In this document: one piece after another, positions 33,947 to 42,107 of the stretch
Layout: every line of letters begins with the position of its first letter
Position numbering within the stretch: the first letter of the stretch is position 1
Source of the DNA: Streptomyces sp. 1-11
GTDB lineage: Bacteria > Actinomycetota > Actinomycetes > Streptomycetales > Streptomycetaceae
Direction of reading: 5' to 3'
Length of the DNA stretch: 64,000 bases
Assembly: GCF_007176755.1 (NCBI RefSeq)
Contig: NZ_BJTV01000014.1
Span: 1 to 64,000 of the forward strand
Made by a program: the position numbers and the translations under genes
The notes under the pieces: model-generated
Database searches by the model: none
Told to the model about the DNA's origin: nothing
Seen by the model: only the letters and a program-made list of their open reading frames with translations

Positions 33947-35272
33947 ATGCAGAGCGTCCCCGCGGGCCTCGCGCCTCCCCGCACCTCCCCATCCGGACGC
34001 CTGCCGTTCGCATTGCACGCCTCGATCCTGATCGCGTTGCTCGCCGCATCCAGCGCGCCGACCCCGCTGTACCCCCACTACCAGGCTCAGTGGCAGTTGT
34101 CGTCCCTCGACATCACCGTGGTCTTCAGCGCCTACGCTCTGGCGCTCCTGATCGCACTGCTGACGACCGGAACCCTTTCCGACCATGTCGGACGCCGCCC
34201 CGTGCTCCTGGGCGCGCTCGCGGTCCAGGTCGCCTCCATGGCACTGTTCGCGACGGTCGACGGCCTGACCACCCTGATCGGCGCCCGCGTGCTGCAGGGC
34301 ATCGCGACTGGCGCGGCGACCAGCGCAGCAGGTGCGGCTCTCCTCGACCTGGAAGATCCCGCCCGGCCGGGTCGCCCTGCCCTGGCCAACAGCATCGCGC
34401 CGGTGGCGGGCATGGCGGCCGGCGTCCTGGCAGCCACCCTCATGGTGCGCTTCGCCCCCGTTCCGACGATCACGGTGTACGCGGCCCTGATCGCCGTGTT
34501 CGCCGCGCAGGCCATCGCCCTCGTCTCGACGTCCGAGACCGTCCGCCGCCGTCCCGGAGCACTGCGCTCGACGCGGCCCCACCTGGCGCTGCCGTCGGCG
34601 GCCGCCCACGCTCTCCTGCTCAACAGCGCCGGCGTCGTCGCCGTCTGGGCACTCGGCGGCTTCTACTCGTCCCTGGGACCAGGCTTCACACGGCTCATCT
34701 CCCCCGGTGGACCCGAATACGCCGGCGGCCTGGTCTTCTTCACGCTGACGGCCGTCGCCGCCCCGACGGTGTACTTCACGCGCAGGATGCGTGCCGACGT
34801 CTCCGCTCTCCTCGGGAGCTGCGCGGTGATCCCAGCGGCCGTCCTGACCCTGGGTGCCCTCTATCTCGCCGGCCCCGTACTTCTCCTCGCCGGGGCGGCG
34901 CTGGCCGGGTTCGGCTTCGGAGCCGTCTCCCAGGGTGCGCTGCGCGCGGTCGTCGACTCGGTCCCGGCCCGGGAGAAGGGCGGCACGCTCGCCTCCTATT
35001 ACGTACTCAGCTACCTGGCGATGAGTCTGCCCGCCATCGGCGCCGGAGCCCTCACCGCCGGCTTCGGGCTGCGTGCGGCAGCACTGGCCTATGCCGGCTG
35101 CGTGGCCGTACTGGCGACCGTCGCGGTCGCGACGCTGACCGCGTCGCTGCGCAGTCGGCGCCGGACACCGTCCCCGGACGCCCACTCCCGCTCCGCAACG
35201 AGCAACTACACATCCGCCTCACCCGACACCCCCGCTCCAGAAATCTCCGTCCTCGCGACCCATAACAGGTAA
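33947..35272 (+). CDS. MFS drug/metabolite exporter
   Basis: This 441-residue membrane protein has 12 predicted segments. The MFS signature between helices 2 and 3 is visible (GTLSDHVGRRPVLLGAL), and there is a drug-exporter-like motif near RVLQGIATGAATS. The ATG follows GGGAAGGACCCTC. It is divergent from the amidase operon across the TetR operators and is followed 11 bp later by the metallo-hydrolase gene in the same transcript. It probably exports the inducer of the TetR protein or a product of the amidase or hydrolase. Confidence 0.9.
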   Translation: MQSVPAGLAPPRTSPSGRLPFALHASILIALLAASSAPTPLYPHYQAQWQLSSLDITVVFSAYALALLIALLTTGTLSDHVGRRPVLLGALAVQVASMALFATVDGLTTLIGARVLQGIATGAATSAAGAALLDLEDPARPGRPALANSIAPVAGMAAGVLAATLMVRFAPVPTITVYAALIAVFAAQAIALVSTSETVRRRPGALRSTRPHLALPSAAAHALLLNSAGVVAVWALGGFYSSLGPGFTRLISPGGPEYAGGLVFFTLTAVAAPTVYFTRRMRADVSALLGSCAVIPAAVLTLGALYLAGPVLLLAGAALAGFGFGAVSQGALRAVVDSVPAREKGGTLASYYVLSYLAMSLPAIGAGALTAGFGLRAAALAYAGCVAVLATVAVATLTASLRSRRRTPSPDAHSRSATSNYTSASPDTPAPEISVLATHNR

Positions 35273-35283
35273 GGAAGGTCGCC

Positions 35284-36219
35284 GTGTTCACCTCATCGCG
35301 AACGACCAAGTCCACTACTCCCCCCGCCCCTACCTGGGCGGTGGGCAACCACACCGTACGACGCATCGACGAAGTGGTCCTGCCCGCCCAGACCGGTCCG
35401 TGGCTGCTGCCCGGGGCAACCACCGACCTCGTGAGCCGGACTCCCTGGCTGAGCCCCGAGTTCGCCGACGAACAAGGCGTCCTGCGCCTGGCGAGTCACA
35501 GCTTCGCCGTCGAGGCGGACGGCATGCGGGTGCTGGTGGACACCGGCATCGGAAACGGGAAGCGGCGCGCCAACCCCGCCTGGCACAACCTGAACAGCGA
35601 CTACGAAGCACGGCTACGGGCGGCGGGCTTCGCGCCGGAGAGCGTTGACGTCGTGGTCCTGACCCACCTCCACGCCGACCACGTGGGGTGGAACACGCGT
35701 GCCGAGGGCGACGCCTGGGTGCCTACCTTCCCTAACGCGCGCTATCTCACCTCACGCACCGAGTGGGACTACTGGGCGGGTGTCGACATGGAGGAGGCGC
35801 GTCGGCAGATGTTCCAGGACTCGGTCCATCCCGTCCGGGAAGCAGGTCTGTTCGACCTCATCGATGTCGCGGACGAGGGCACGGAGGTCGCGCCGGGCAT
35901 CCGTCTGCTGCCCACCCCCGGCCACACACCGGGGCAGGTAGCGGTGGAACTGAGCAGCCGTGGCGAGACCGCACTGATCACCGGCGACAGCATCCACCAC
36001 CCGGTCCAGATGGCGCATCCGCAGCTCTGCAGCTGTGTGGACGTCGCTCCCGAACTCGCGGCCAGGACCCGGAACCAGGTGCTCGGCTCACTGGCCGGTA
36101 CGTCGACTCTTCTGCTTGGGAGCCACTTCCCGCCGCCGACCGCCGGACACGTGCTGCCCGAGGACGGCGGGTACCGACTGGTCCCGGCTCCCTCGGGGGT
36201 CACGCCCATCGGCGGCTGA
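35284..36219 (+). CDS. Metallo-beta-lactamase-fold hydrolase
   Basis: This 311-residue cytoplasmic-looking enzyme (no signal peptide) has the di-zinc motif THLHADHVGW, the second-site TPGHTPGQ and a later GDSIHHPVQ. It resembles the lactonase/quorum-quenching branch of MBL-fold enzymes (N-terminal RRIDEVVLPAQTG) rather than secreted beta-lactamases. The GTG at 35284 lies 11 bp after the exporter stop, so the two form a TetR-controlled operon. An ester or lactone substrate is likely; its identity is unknown. Confidence 0.85.
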   Translation: MFTSSRTTKSTTPPAPTWAVGNHTVRRIDEVVLPAQTGPWLLPGATTDLVSRTPWLSPEFADEQGVLRLASHSFAVEADGMRVLVDTGIGNGKRRANPAWHNLNSDYEARLRAAGFAPESVDVVVLTHLHADHVGWNTRAEGDAWVPTFPNARYLTSRTEWDYWAGVDMEEARRQMFQDSVHPVREAGLFDLIDVADEGTEVAPGIRLLPTPGHTPGQVAVELSSRGETALITGDSIHHPVQMAHPQLCSCVDVAPELAARTRNQVLGSLAGTSTLLLGSHFPPPTAGHVLPEDGGYRLVPAPSGVTPIGG

Positions 36220-36688
36220 AGCGGATCGGAGCACCCGGGACGTGCCGCGTACCGAGTCGCACCGAGTCCGTGCGGCTTCGTCACCGAACACTCCGCAGCC
36301 CACACCTGCCATCGGGACGTCCTGCTGCTCGTCGACCGTGACGCTCGTTTGACGCTCCAGGCGCCCACACGCAGGACGCCGAAGTCAGCGTCCGTAAAGG
36401 CCGCAAAATCCACGGTGCCGGGGCGCATCAACTCCAGCCACATCCCTTCGCCGATGGCCGTGCCGGCAAACGCACCGACTCCGGCCAGCGCGCCAACCAG
36501 ACAGGTCGGCGGCGGGCGCGGCACGTCACAGATCCATCGCCGCCCGCACCCGTACCCGCCCGGCCGCAACCCCTTGGGCCAGCCGGCGACCCGCTCCGCA
36601 GTCCTGCACCAAGTGCCTGTACAGCCCGAAGCCGACTTGGCCTGAGCAGGGCCGGACCGCGCGTGCCCTGCCCTCACGTCGTCGAACG
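36220..36688. other. Island segment without an intact gene
   Basis: No complete gene is recognised. A minus-strand frame across 36340-36560 has protein-like composition (GMWLELMRPGTVDFAAF, then FGVLRVGAWSVKRAS) but no family I know, and may be a broken gene. It contains the right copy of the 28-bp inverted repeat. Confidence 0.4.
36337..36364. repeat. 28-bp imperfect inverted repeat, right copy
   Basis: This is the reverse complement of 31298-31325 with 3 mismatches. Confidence 0.4.
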
Positions 36689-37081
36689 TCAGGAAACGGG
36701 GAACCAGGCCGCCAGGCGCTTGGCGATGACCGCTACATCGACGTTGTCCTGCGCGACTTCCTCGACGAACGGGCCGGCAATGGAGACGGGCGGTGGGACG
36801 ATACCGGCACTGACACCGTTGAACCGCAGGAAGACGCGCATGGCCAGCCAGGCAGTGCGCTTGTTGCCGTCGATGAGTGCGTGATTACGGGCGACGGAGT
36901 GCAGCAATGCCGCAGCCTTCTCGTGCAGCGTGGGATACAGCTCGGCTCCGAACACGTTCGTCCGGGGCCGCTCGATCGCTGACACCAGAAGGCCCATGTC
37001 ACGCACACTGTGCTCCGTACCGTTGACCGTACGGGCGATGGCCAGGATTTCGTCGAGCTGGACGTGGCGCACGTCGGTCAC
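36689..37081 (-). CDS. doc: Doc/Fic-family toxin of a toxin-antitoxin pair
   Basis: This 130-residue protein has the Fic/Doc motif NHALIDGNKRTA (His67). The shortened Doc-type form phosphorylates elongation factor Tu instead of AMPylating targets. It is encoded directly downstream of its antitoxin with a 4-bp ATGA overlap. Its position near the right end of the island fits a role in keeping the island in the chromosome. Confidence 0.88.
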   Translation of the reverse strand: MTDVRHVQLDEILAIARTVNGTEHSVRDMGLLVSAIERPRTNVFGAELYPTLHEKAAALLHSVARNHALIDGNKRTAWLAMRVFLRFNGVSAGIVPPPVSIAGPFVEEVAQDNVDVAVIAKRLAAWFPVS

Positions 37082-37272
37082 TTCAGGTAGTCCAGAATCT
37101 CCGCATCACTGTCCATGAGCTCGGCCAGAACGTCATCGACCTTCAGCTCGGCCCGGTTCTGGGCGTCACGGATGGCCTCGATGGCGAGTTCCTGCTTGCT
37201 GCGGCCCTCCCGCCGAGCCCGCTCGGTGAGCTTCGCGTCAAGGTCGTCGGGGAGTCGAAGTGTCATCGCCAT
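37078..37272 (-). CDS. Ribbon-helix-helix antitoxin (Phd/CopG type) partner of Doc
   Basis: This 64-residue protein has an N-terminal RHH fold (MTLRLPDDLDAKLTERARREGRS, broken here into its strand and helix) and an acidic C-terminus (ELMDSDAEILDYLK) likely to bind and inhibit Doc. The ATG at 37270-37272 is chosen; ATG 37266 is two codons later. A 17-bp operator lies 9 bp upstream, consistent with autorepression. Confidence 0.85.
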   Translation of the reverse strand: MAMTLRLPDDLDAKLTERARREGRSKQELAIEAIRDAQNRAELKVDDVLAELMDSDAEILDYLK

Positions 37273-37280
37273 GCGACAAT

Positions 37281-37297
37281 GATACCAGGTCGGTATC
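37281..37297. promoter_or_regulatory. Antitoxin operator palindrome
   Basis: GATACC-AGGTC-GGTATC is a perfect inverted repeat with a 5-bp spacer, 8 bp upstream of the antitoxin start. It is typical of RHH autoregulation. Confidence 0.75.
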
Positions 37298-37549
37298 AAC
37301 GGCCCTCGTGCTCCGTGAGCGCGGCACCAAGCGGTCGCTGGCACAACGTGAAGGCGCGGCAGAGACGCCGTTATGAGCGTCGTCCGAGCGTCAGGATTCC
37401 CCGAAGAGACATCTGAAGGCGTCGCCCTGGTGCAGCGCATTCCTCACGAACTCGCAGCTCAGAAAGCTCCCAAGGATCGATCCGTCCGCTCGACCCGCCG
37501 CACGGAGGGAAACCGGTCGAGCATCCCACCAGAGCAACAAAACCGCAGG

Positions 37550-38878
37550 TCAGGCACCCTTTGCGACCGGCTCCAGAATCGCCACGCACTCCACGTGATG
37601 CGTCATCGGGAACAGGTCGAACGCCCGCAGCGTCCGCACCCGGTAGCCGCCGTCGCGGAAGTAGCCCAGGTCGCGGGCGAGGGCCGCGGGGTCGCAGGCC
37701 ACGTAGGCGATGCGGCGGGCGGCGAGGGAGGTGAGGTGGGCGACCGTCTTGCGGCCGGCGCCGGCGCGGGGCGGGTCGAGGACGATGAGGTCGACCTCCG
37801 TGATGCCGGTGCGCGGGAGGACCGACTCGACCTTGCCCTGTTCGACGCGGACCCGCGGGAAGTCGGCCACGTTGTGCCGGGCGTCCTCCACCGCGCGCTT
37901 GCCGGACTCGATGCCGAGGACCGCGCCCTTCTCGCCGAGGCGGTCGGCCAGCGCGCCGGCGAACAGGCCCACGCCGCAGTACAGGTCCAGGGCCATCTCG
38001 CCCTTGCGCGGCAGCAGGCCCTGCATGACGGCCTTGACGAGGGTGTCGGCGGCCTTCGGGTGGACCTGCCAGAAGCCGCCGCTGCCGACACGGTAGGTGC
38101 GGTCGTCGGCGCGCTCGCGCACGAACGCGCGGCCGTGGACCCGGTGGATGCCGCCGTCCTTCTCGTCCACGCGCATCACGGAGACGGGGCGGTCGAGCTC
38201 GACCAGGGGCAGCCGGGCGCCGGGCCGCGGCTCCAGGATGACCATGCGGTCCTGCGAACCGGTCGCGGCGATCGCCTCGACGGAGGCCATGCCCGCCCAG
38301 TCACGCTCCTCGATGCCGAGCTCGCTGACGCCCTGTGCGGCGATCATGCAGTGGTCGATCGGCTCGACCTCGTGGGAGCGGTGGCGGCGCAGTCCGGCGT
38401 TGCCGTCGGCGTCCACCGCGTACTGGACGCGCGTGCGCCACTGCGGCACCTGGCCGGCGGGCAGCTTGTCGCCCTCGGCCGGTACCACCGTGCCGTCCCA
38501 GCCGGCCTCCTCCGGGGTGAGGCCCGCGAGCCGCTGGAGCTGCTCGGCGATCACCTCGCCCTTCAGGCGGCGCTGGGCGCCCGGCTTGGCGTGCTGCCAG
38601 TCGCAGCCGCCGCAGCGGCCGGGGCCGGCGAAGGGGCAGGGCGCCTCGATGCGGTCCTTGGACGCGTCCAGGATCTCGACGGCGTCCGCGCGCAGGAAGC
38701 GGGCGCCCTCCTCGCCCTCGGTCACCCGGGCCACCACCAGCTCGCCCGGCAGCGCGTGCCGGACGAACAGCACCTGGCCCTCGGCGGTACGGGCGATGCA
38801 GTGGCCGCCGTGGGCGACGGGGCCGATCTCGACCTCGTACTCCTCGCCCACCAGAGACTTCGTCGGTTCTGCCTGCAT
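37550..38878 (-). CDS. TRAM-domain RNA (uracil-5) methyltransferase, RlmD/RumA-like
   Basis: This 442-residue SAM-dependent methyltransferase methylates uracil in rRNA or tRNA. It has an N-terminal TRAM domain (about 1-70), Cys81/Cys89/Cys92 of an iron-sulfur cluster (CPF-x-GRCGGC), and the SAM-binding LDLYCGVGLFAG. Also present are the DPPRAG motif and the catalytic Cys in YVACDPAAL. The last 50 bp are duplicated at 31161-31232, so the island used this 3' end as target. The final residues (EPVAKGA) may have been supplied by the island. The ATG start is clear. Confidence 0.92.
   Translation of the reverse strand: MQAEPTKSLVGEEYEVEIGPVAHGGHCIARTAEGQVLFVRHALPGELVVARVTEGEEGARFLRADAVEILDASKDRIEAPCPFAGPGRCGGCDWQHAKPGAQRRLKGEVIAEQLQRLAGLTPEEAGWDGTVVPAEGDKLPAGQVPQWRTRVQYAVDADGNAGLRRHRSHEVEPIDHCMIAAQGVSELGIEERDWAGMASVEAIAATGSQDRMVILEPRPGARLPLVELDRPVSVMRVDEKDGGIHRVHGRAFVRERADDRTYRVGSGGFWQVHPKAADTLVKAVMQGLLPRKGEMALDLYCGVGLFAGALADRLGEKGAVLGIESGKRAVEDARHNVADFPRVRVEQGKVESVLPRTGITEVDLIVLDPPRAGAGRKTVAHLTSLAARRIAYVACDPAALARDLGYFRDGGYRVRTLRAFDLFPMTHHVECVAILEPVAKGA
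37567..37609. repeat. Right 43-bp direct repeat of the island (attR-like)
   Basis: This is identical to 31178-31220 and lies within the 3' coding end of the methyltransferase gene, so the gene stays intact after integration. Confidence 0.8.
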
Positions 38879-38909
38879 GGTGGGGTGACTCCAGATCGCA
38901 AAAGGGGAG

Positions 38910-38955
38910 AGGCCGCAGCCGGTGGGCCTGACAACAGCCCACCAGTCTACGGCCT
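38910..38955. terminator. Terminator after the KimA-like gene
   Basis: Nested inverted repeats GGTGGGC/GCCCACC (38921-38943) and outer AGGCCG/CGGCCT lie between the leftward permease stop (38975) and the methyltransferase start. Confidence 0.6.
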
Positions 38956-38974
38956 CCCTCGGGCGGCCCCGCGC

Positions 38975-41023
38975 CTACTCCTTGGCGGCCGGCTCCTTGG
39001 TGCGCTCGACCGCCGGTCCGCGCCTGACCGCACCGGGCGCGTTCCAGTCCTGCCGCCTGCGGGCCCGCAGCTTCGCGGCCTCGGAGGAGGCGAGCTGGTA
39101 GGGCACGGAGGTCACCATCACGCCGGGCGTGAACAGCAGCCGGCCCTTCAGGCGCAGCGCGCTCTGGTTGTGCAGCAGGTGCTCGTACCAGTGGCCGACC
39201 ACGTACTCGGGGATGATCACCGAGACCGCGTCGCGCGGGGACTCCTTGCGCAGGCTCTTGACGTACTCGATGATCGGCCGCGTGATCTCGCGGTACGGCG
39301 AGTCCAGGACCTTCAGCGGTACGTCGATGCCGCGCCGCTCCCACTCCTCGCGCAGCGCCTTGGTCTCCGCCGGGTCGACGTTGACGGTGAGCGCCTCCAG
39401 GGTGTCCGAGCGCATCAGCTTGGCGTAGGCCAGGGCGCGCAGGGTGGGGCGGTGGATCTTGGAGATCAGGACGACCGAGCGCACCCGGGAGGGGCGGACG
39501 CTGTCGTCGCTCGGGCCCTCGGGGGCGGCGATCTCGTCGGCCACGCGGTCGTAGTGCTTACGGATCGCGGTCATCGTCGCGTAGAAGATGCACATGCCCA
39601 GCAGGGCGACCCAGGCGCCGTGCGTGAACTTGGTGACCAGGACGACGACCAGCACCAGGCCGGTGAAGAAGGCGCCGAAGGCGTTGATCGCGCGGGAGCG
39701 GACCATGTGGCTGCGGGCCGCCGGGTCGCGCTCGGCCGCCAGGTGGCGGTTCCAGTGCCGGACCATGCCGATCTGGCTGAGCGTGAAGGACACGAACACG
39801 CCGACGATGTAGAGCTGGATCAGCCGGGTGGAGTCGGCGCCGTAGATGATCACGAGCAGCGCGGCGGCGCCCGCGAGCAGCACGATGCCGTTGGAGAACG
39901 CCAGGCGGTCGCCCCGGGTGTGCAGCTGGCGCGGCAGGTAGCGGTCCTGGGCGAGGATCGAGCCGAGCAGCGGGAAGCCGTTGTAGGCCGTGTTCGCCGC
40001 CAGGAACAGCACCAGGGCGGTGGCGGCCGCCAGCAGCACGAACAGGAAGCTGCCCTTGCCGAACACGGCCTCGGCGACCTGGGAGATCACCGGGTTCTGG
40101 ACGTAGCCGGAGCCGACCGGGCTGCCGTTGTGGATCAGGTCGGTGGCGGGGTGCTCGGCCATGCGGACGTTGGTGGACATGGCGAGCGCGATGATGCCGC
40201 AGAACATGGTGACGGCCAGCAGGCCCATCATCGCCAGTGTGGTCGCCGCGTTCTTCGACTTGGGCTTGCGGAACGCCGGGACGCCGTTGGAGATGGCCTC
40301 CACACCGGTCAGCGCCGCACAGCCGGAGGAGAAGGCGCGCAGCAGCAGGAAGACGAGCGCGAAGCCCGCGAGGCCCTGGTGCTCGGCCTTGATGTGGTAC
40401 TCGGCCGTCGGGGCCCGCATGGTGTCGCCGAGGACGAGGCCGCGGAAGGCACCCCACGCGATCATGATGAAGACGCCGCCGACGAACACGTACGTCGGGA
40501 TCGCGAAGAGCTTGCCCGACTCCTTCACCCCGCGCAGGTTCATCAGCGTCAGCAGGACGATCACGGCGGTCGCGCAGAACACCTTGTGCTCCACGACGAA
40601 GGGGATCGCGGAACCCAGGTTCTCGATGCCGGAGGCGATGGAGACGGCGACGGTGAGGACGTAGTCCACGAGCAGGGCGCTGGCGACGGTCAGGCCGGCC
40701 TTGGGCCCGAGGTTGGTGGTGGCGACCTCGTAGTCGCCGCCGCCGCTCGGGTAGGCGTGCACATTCTGCCGGTAGGAGGCGACCACGGTGAACATCAGCA
40801 CGACGACCGCGACGGCGATCCAGGGGCTGAAGTGGTACGCCGACACGCCCGCGATGGACAGGACCAGCAGGACCTCCCCCGGCGCGTAGGCGACGGAGGA
40901 CAGCGGGTCGGAGGCGAAGACGGGGAGGGCGATGCGCTTCGGCAGGAACGTCTCGCCCAGCCGGTCACTGCGCAGTGCGCGCCCGATCAGGATCCGTTTG
41001 GGCACGTCGGTCAGTTTGGACAC
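38975..41023 (-). CDS. APC-superfamily permease, KimA-like potassium importer
   Basis: The product has about 682 residues, with 12 membrane segments and a C-terminal cytosolic domain (about 500-682). The N-terminus (VPKRILIGRALRSDRLGE, then LPVFASDPLSSVAYAPGE) is like Bacillus KimA, a proton-coupled potassium importer regulated by c-di-AMP. Generic annotation would be amino-acid permease. The divergent TrkA/RCK genes argue for potassium. The GTG at 41021-41023 gives the family-like start VSKLTDVPKR, though its ribosome-binding site is poor; longer frames reach 41167. Confidence 0.8.
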   Translation of the reverse strand: MSKLTDVPKRILIGRALRSDRLGETFLPKRIALPVFASDPLSSVAYAPGEVLLVLSIAGVSAYHFSPWIAVAVVVLMFTVVASYRQNVHAYPSGGGDYEVATTNLGPKAGLTVASALLVDYVLTVAVSIASGIENLGSAIPFVVEHKVFCATAVIVLLTLMNLRGVKESGKLFAIPTYVFVGGVFIMIAWGAFRGLVLGDTMRAPTAEYHIKAEHQGLAGFALVFLLLRAFSSGCAALTGVEAISNGVPAFRKPKSKNAATTLAMMGLLAVTMFCGIIALAMSTNVRMAEHPATDLIHNGSPVGSGYVQNPVISQVAEAVFGKGSFLFVLLAAATALVLFLAANTAYNGFPLLGSILAQDRYLPRQLHTRGDRLAFSNGIVLLAGAAALLVIIYGADSTRLIQLYIVGVFVSFTLSQIGMVRHWNRHLAAERDPAARSHMVRSRAINAFGAFFTGLVLVVVLVTKFTHGAWVALLGMCIFYATMTAIRKHYDRVADEIAAPEGPSDDSVRPSRVRSVVLISKIHRPTLRALAYAKLMRSDTLEALTVNVDPAETKALREEWERRGIDVPLKVLDSPYREITRPIIEYVKSLRKESPRDAVSVIIPEYVVGHWYEHLLHNQSALRLKGRLLFTPGVMVTSVPYQLASSEAAKLRARRRQDWNAPGAVRRGPAVERTKEPAAKE

Positions 41024-41184
41024 GACAGAGGATCGTAGGGCTTCGAACAGGCACCCGCCCACCCGGCGTCCCGGTTCTGCCTCATGAGTGAAATCGCACG
41101 CGCTCCGAACTGCGGATTCCGTGGCCCGCGCGTCCCCCGTGCCTAGATGGCAAGTCCCGGTCGTCACCGCACCTCGGAGGTCCC

Positions 41185-41307
41185 ATGCCCGCGACCGCAG
41201 AGCTGATCGGGGCCACCGTCGCCCTCGTCGGCCTCGGAATCCTGACCCTGTGCAGCGTGCGCAGCATCACTCGCCGCACGGGCGCCGCCGTCGGCCCGCG
41301 GCGGTGA
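41185..41307 (+). CDS. Single-membrane-segment microprotein, 40 aa
   Basis: ATG at 41185-41187 follows a textbook CGGAGGTCCC site. The 40-residue product has one hydrophobic helix (LIGATVALVGLGILTLC, about residues 7-23) and a short basic tail (RRTGAAVGPRR). It lies between the divergent KimA-like permease and the trkA pair, and is co-directional with trkA. Its size and placement recall KdpF-type accessory peptides. It is not similar to any protein I can name. Function in potassium uptake is inferred from position only. Confidence 0.65.
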   Translation: MPATAELIGATVALVGLGILTLCSVRSITRRTGAAVGPRR

Positions 41308-41435
41308 CGGCGGCACCGGTGGTCCCGGAAACCTCCGCACAGGGGTGCCCACCCCGAAGCGCCCGTGTGTAGCTTTGGACGTCGGTCTGAGACCCTGATG
41401 CTGAGCATGAACTTTTGGACACCGGAAGGACGGTC

Positions 41436-42107
41436 GTGCACATCGTCATCATGGGCTGCGGGCGAGTGGGTTCCGCTCTTGCCCAGACCCTGGAGCAACA
41501 GGGCCACACGGTCGCCGTGATCGACCAGGACCCCACCGCCTTCCGCCGGCTGGGCCCCGGGTTCGGGGGCCGCCGGGTCACCGGCGTCGGCTTCGACCAG
41601 GACACCCTGCGCGAGGCGGGCATCGAGGAGGCCGGGGCGTTCGCCGCGGTCTCCAGCGGTGACAACTCCAACATCATCTCCGCGCGCGTGGCCCGTGAGA
41701 TGTTCGGCGTGGAGAACGTGGCGGCCCGCATCTACGACCCCCGCCGTGCCGAGGTCTACCAGCGTCTGGGCATCCCCACCGTGGCCACGGTCCGCTGGAC
41801 CGCCGACCAGATGCTGCGCCGGCTGCTGCCCTCGGGCGCCGAGCCGCTGTGGCGCGACCCCACCGGCGGTGTCCAGCTCGCCGAGGTGCACGCCTCCGCC
41901 AAGTGGGTCGGCCACAAGATCAGCAGGCTGCAGGAGGAGACGGGCGTCCGGGTGGCGTTCCTGACCCGCCTGGGCGAGGCGGTCCTGCCCACGTCGCAGA
42001 CGGTGCTGCAGGAGGGCGACCTGGTGCACGTGATGATGCGGACGGACGACGTCGAGAAGGTCGAGGCGGCGTTCGCCGGGGGCCCGGAAGAGGAGAGCGG
42101 TCACTGA
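41436..42107 (+). CDS. trkA: TrkA/RCK-domain potassium-uptake regulatory protein
   Basis: This 223-residue protein has an N-terminal Rossmann RCK_N domain (IVIMGCGRVGSALAQ, then VAVIDQDP) and a C-terminal RCK_C domain. RCK subunits bind nucleotides and gate potassium channels or transporters from the cytosolic side. The GTG at 41436 follows GGAAGGACGGTC. Its TGA overlaps the ATG of the second trkA gene by 1 bp (TGATG), indicating coupled translation and probably a hetero-complex. Confidence 0.9.
   Translation: MHIVIMGCGRVGSALAQTLEQQGHTVAVIDQDPTAFRRLGPGFGGRRVTGVGFDQDTLREAGIEEAGAFAAVSSGDNSNIISARVAREMFGVENVAARIYDPRRAEVYQRLGIPTVATVRWTADQMLRRLLPSGAEPLWRDPTGGVQLAEVHASAKWVGHKISRLQEETGVRVAFLTRLGEAVLPTSQTVLQEGDLVHVMMRTDDVEKVEAAFAGGPEEESGH

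Noticed and set aside
35284..36219. MBL-fold protein as a beta-lactamase
   Set aside because: It has no signal peptide and its sequence resembles the lactonase-like branch; a beta-lactam role has no support.
31161..37609. An integrase or transposase within the island
   Set aside because: All frames were inspected; no tyrosine or serine recombinase or DDE motif was found, only unassigned fragments at 36.2-36.7 kb.
38975..41023. Simple amino-acid permease annotation for the APC protein
   Set aside because: The N-terminal motifs and the trkA context point to KimA-type potassium import; amino-acid transport is less likely though not excluded.
37373..41038. A 1221-codon open frame on the plus strand
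   Set aside because: It is antisense to the RNA methyltransferase and KimA-like permease genes; its length reflects high GC content only.
41024..41184. A c-di-AMP (ydaO-type) riboswitch upstream of the KimA-like gene
   Set aside because: The gap is only about 160 bp and shared with a divergent gene; none of the conserved ydaO elements could be recognised.
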